Of a stretch of DNA of 6,738 bases, positions 5,001 to 6,738 are shown piece after piece. Position numbers and translations under genes: made by a program. Within the stretch, counting starts at the first letter, position 1; the number at the start of each line of letters is the position of its first letter. Origin of the DNA: Treponema sp. (GTDB lineage Bacteria; Spirochaetota; Spirochaetia; Treponematales; Breznakiellaceae); assembly GCA_009780595.1 (NCBI GenBank), contig WQZT01000093.1, forward strand, positions 1 to 6,738. Reading direction: 5' to 3'. Below the pieces are notes generated by a model, which was not told the origin of the DNA, did no database searches, and saw only the letters and a program-made list of their open reading frames with translations.

Positions 5001-6738
5001 CTGACCTGTCCCTGCGCTAGTTTTCCGTCTTCGTCAAGGACGACAATCTGCGCCGGATGATCGGTGTCGGTAAGGAGCATATTCCGGGCAGCGTCGCCTC
5101 GGGGAACGCTGACTCCGACATAGCGGGTGTAGGGGGAGTATTCAACGCTCAGCTGCTCCGAAGAGAACATCCCCGACGGCTCAAAAACGCGCGTCAAAAA
5201 GTTCGCCGAGACCTTTCCCGGCACGTTTGTACCGGGGTTAAGCCGCATGGCGAACGCCGCTTGACCGGAGGTGTCCAGAGTTCCTTCCCAGACCTTTGCC
5301 CGTTCGGAAGAAACGGTACGAGAGGGATCACGGAACGAATAATCGGCAAAGCCGGGGAAGGCACTTTCCCGGTCGCTAAAAGCCACGGAAACATCGGAGC
5401 GCAGCTCGGAAGCGGGAGCGCCGAAAAGCCATTCGGCAAGGAGGGAAACCTGACGCTCGCCGCTGCGGATCATCCCTTCGCTGCCGAAGTCAAGGTTCAT
5501 CCGCAAACGGTTCGGTACAACCGTCTCGACACGAACCGCCCTGGTAAACACACTGCCGCCCACACGCACACGCGCAGTCCAGTTTCCGGTCGGGGCATTG
5601 GGAGCGGTCGAAACTGCCATACGGTAAAATCCGTCAACTGATGAAGTGAACGTTTGCTGAACGGCAAGTCTGCCGCGGGGATCTTCGAACTCAAGGGAAA
5701 CCGGATGATTCGCCGGCAGGGTTCGGCGGGGATCGGAAAGCAGGAAGGTGAGGTGAATGTCGTCGCCTGGCCGCCAAACGCCGCGCTCGCCGTAAATCAA
5801 CCCACGAATGCCCGATGCCGGAGTTCCGCCCAGAACATCAAAGTGGCTTGTTGATAATGCAAGCCCGTCTTGCACACGGAGAAACGCCCGCCCCAAATCG
5901 CCGGATGCCGTGATGAAAAAACGGCTGTCCGTCCCAGAGGTTGCTAGCGGCGGAATCGTAGCAAGCCCGTCTGCTCCTGTCCGCCCCTGATGGATAACTC
6001 GCCCCTGAAAGTTGTGTATGCGGAACTCCGTGTTTCGCACGGGGGCAGCAGTTATCAAGTTCGTTGTCGCAACATGCAACGAGCCGTCAATGTCCCGCTT
6101 CGCCGCAAGTCCAAGATCGGAAACCAGCACGTTGCGCCCGATGATGATATTGTGATCCGAATGGGGAGTGTAAAAGGAAGGATGGCAGGGGTCACGGCGG
6201 AACCGGTTCCAGTCCTGCCAGTTAAAGCCCGGAACGCTCATCTGCATTCCCCAGTCATAATCCCAGCCGCTGGATTCCTCGCCGGCGGGCTTAAATGAGG
6301 GGAAGGAATCGTCAGGAAACGTGAGGTGGTCGAAGTTGCCGTGTTCCGCCGTACACTCGTAGTGGACATGCCGCAACCTGAAACTCACCCGAATGCGAAA
6401 CATCTCCCCCGGATGCTTGCGGCTGAGTTCGGAAAGGTCGAGCCCCCGCCGCATCCAGCGGTTCTGGTTGCTGTCCACCCACGGAAAATCAAACGCCTGT
6501 GTCCACACAGGCTCTCCCACACGGTCAAGCTCACGGGTGCCGTTAAGGCCGTTCACCTGTAAGAACTGGAGCATATTCTCCCCGTTGACACGGAACGCCT
6601 CGACCAGCACCCCGGAAACGTTGCGGGTTTCCACGACAAGCTGGCTGCCCTGGCTGGTCGGCAAAATGTTACCTGTTCCCGCAAAGCGCACCTGCGGAAG
6701 TTCCCATCGTTCCGGTATGCGGTGCTGAACCGGAACAG
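2054..6738 (-). CDS. Bacterial alpha-2-macroglobulin, thioester type (YfhM-like), N-terminus beyond right edge
   Basis: This is a broad-spectrum protease trap expected in the periplasm, often lipid-anchored: protease cleavage of the bait region exposes a thioester that links to the attacker. The frame is open from the edge to TAG at 2056-2054, giving about 1560 visible residues. GTG at 6691 is an internal Val, since 15 more open codons lie upstream. Numbering from that Val, a DPC-containing region (about 167-169) leads to an MG2 domain near 293-395 (GLIYGERGVWRPGD). A WRWWW segment (574-578) lies in the later MG domains, and a bait-like part follows (about 660-860, ending in a flexible GGGDDG stretch). 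An A2M domain (about 866-960) precedes the intact thioester motif GCLEQ (Cys1089 to Gln1092, bases 3427-3416), then the helical thioester domain with GGFSFWPN (1136-1143) and a C-terminal MG domain containing TPGIHAYAMYDD. E. coli YfhM has about 1650 residues, so at least 100 residues, including any signal peptide or lipobox, lie outside. pbpC on the same strand is its usual partner. Confidence 0.95.
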   Translation of the reverse strand, partial: VPVQHRIPERWELPQVRFAGTGNILPTSQGSQLVVETRNVSGVLVEAFRVNGENMLQFLQVNGLNGTRELDRVGEPVWTQAFDFPWVDSNQNRWMRRGLDLSELSRKHPGEMFRIRVSFRLRHVHYECTAEHGNFDHLTFPDDSFPSFKPAGEESSGWDYDWGMQMSVPGFNWQDWNRFRRDPCHPSFYTPHSDHNIIIGRNVLVSDLGLAAKRDIDGSLHVATTNLITAAPVRNTEFRIHNFQGRVIHQGRTGADGLATIPPLATSGTDSRFFITASGDLGRAFLRVQDGLALSTSHFDVLGGTPASGIRGLIYGERGVWRPGDDIHLTFLLSDPRRTLPANHPVSLEFEDPRGRLAVQQTFTSSVDGFYRMAVSTAPNAPTGNWTARVRVGGSVFTRAVRVETVVPNRLRMNLDFGSEGMIRSGERQVSLLAEWLFGAPASELRSDVSVAFSDRESAFPGFADYSFRDPSRTVSSERAKVWEGTLDTSGQAAFAMRLNPGTNVPGKVSANFLTRVFEPSGMFSSEQLSVEYSPYTRYVGVSVPRGDAARNMLLTDTDHPAQIVVLDEDGKLAQGQVSLTASLYRLDWRWWWEQGGEEPAQFTSRLSHTPIARDTVTAVNGRATWNFRIDYPSWGRYLVIVRDNTGGHAGAQVVYIDWPGWAGRAQEGGQDSQAMLTLTPGKPTYNTGERIAVSFPSNKEAMALVTVEKGGQVIKSQWINCEDKMTTYEFPAEPSMAPNIYVHVMLIQPHLQTQNDLPIRLYGITPVFIDDPRTVLAPRITAPESWQAESSASFTVSEASGRPMTYTVAVVDEGLLGLTRFTLPNARSVFYAREASFLQSWDIFRDVIGAYSGKLETLLAIGGGDDGAPSNSGRDAQRFKPLVRFFGPYELAAGAKKTETFDLPPYIGATRIMVMAASSGSEARPQQSQRAYGTAEQSVRVISDLMVFATLPRVLSPNDEVIVPVSVNSFADGRHSVRVNLAVPGVTVQGAAAQTVTFNGPGEQLVRFTAKAPENPGIVIFTASAESAGLKTAQHETEMQIRSTSIPVTRSAFSLVSPGETWQGNLEYPGREGTNTLTASFSRLPPINLEQRLNFLITYPHGCLEQTTSGAFPQLYLSRILDLDQNQTAEIQTNIAAAIKRLATFQTATGGFSFWPNEIDAHDWGSSYAGHFLLEARRAGYAVPDTMIKNWLRFQKNRAALWQPRNEMFTQQAYRLYTIALAGDADLGSMNRLRDRRDIPLQAQWRLAAAYWLAGQRDTARTMIRELPFPGEVRRELSGTFASPLRDRAMILEALILIGGGSGRDGGQGSTPGSFSTETDRIRTLFESITTTLSQDTWLSTQETAYALIAIAPHVRNASGIDPIAVTYNAAGRRNNLIFSTPMTEQAMGNVSGTSSAFSVTNNSASPLYATFTARGFPEEGSEPALAEGLALEVQYLNANKRPIDPETLKLGEDMEVRVTVRNLTSRSVEEIALIVPVPASYEILNTRLAAANTATPINYRFQDIRDDRVMTYLDLATGQSKTVSFHVTKAYGGTFFTPGIHAYAMYDDTIRALIPGRR

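Noticed and set aside
2238..6728. Many plus-strand open frames across the large minus-strand gene, including 3809-4645
   Set aside because: High-GC coding DNA often leaves long antisense frames. None shows a recognisable domain or start signal, while the minus frame is continuous over about 1560 codons with the thioester and MG2 signatures.

Overview
The window suggests a Gram-negative (diderm) bacterium with a mid-to-high GC core genome. It carries two genes that classically sit together in diderm bacteria: a bacterial alpha-2-macroglobulin (YfhM type, thioester-containing) and penicillin-binding protein 1C (pbpC). Both are on the minus strand, and both are cut by the window edges. Spot counts of 60-base lines give about 52-68% GC in these two genes. 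The sequence does not fix the taxon; a spirochaete such as a Treponema relative is only a guess.

Layout from left to right. Bases 1-603 (minus) hold the N-terminal 201 residues of PBP1C, covering the membrane anchor and most of the transglycosylase motifs. Bases 604-861 are a divergent intergenic region. Its central part is only about 17% GC (25 G/C in bases 691-840). It contains three imperfect tandem units of 44-48 bp, four copies of an operator-like dyad and a perfect 17-bp-arm palindrome. Bases 862-2049 (plus) hold a complete AAA-type ATPase with a C-terminal DUF4143 region, at about 32-45% GC in sampled lines. Bases 2054-6738 (minus) hold the alpha-2-macroglobulin. Its stop lies 4 bases from the ATPase stop, and its reading frame runs open through the right edge, so its true start is outside the window.

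How the parts fit. In the known pairing, the alpha-2-macroglobulin traps proteases in the periplasm and PBP1C is thought to repair peptidoglycan after envelope breach. Here the expected order (alpha-2-macroglobulin, then pbpC) is kept, but an AT-rich ATPase gene in the opposite orientation separates them. I infer that the ATPase plus its repeat-bearing promoter is a later arrival that split an ancestral pair. pbpC has its own consensus -10 box, placed so that transcription would begin at or next to the ATG. The ATPase has a near-consensus promoter with the same geometry, and neither gene has a visible Shine-Dalgarno sequence, so both may be read from leaderless mRNAs. The -35 box of the ATPase lies inside the last repeat unit, which suggests regulation through the array, possibly by the ATPase itself, since its C-terminal half appears to contain a winged-helix segment.
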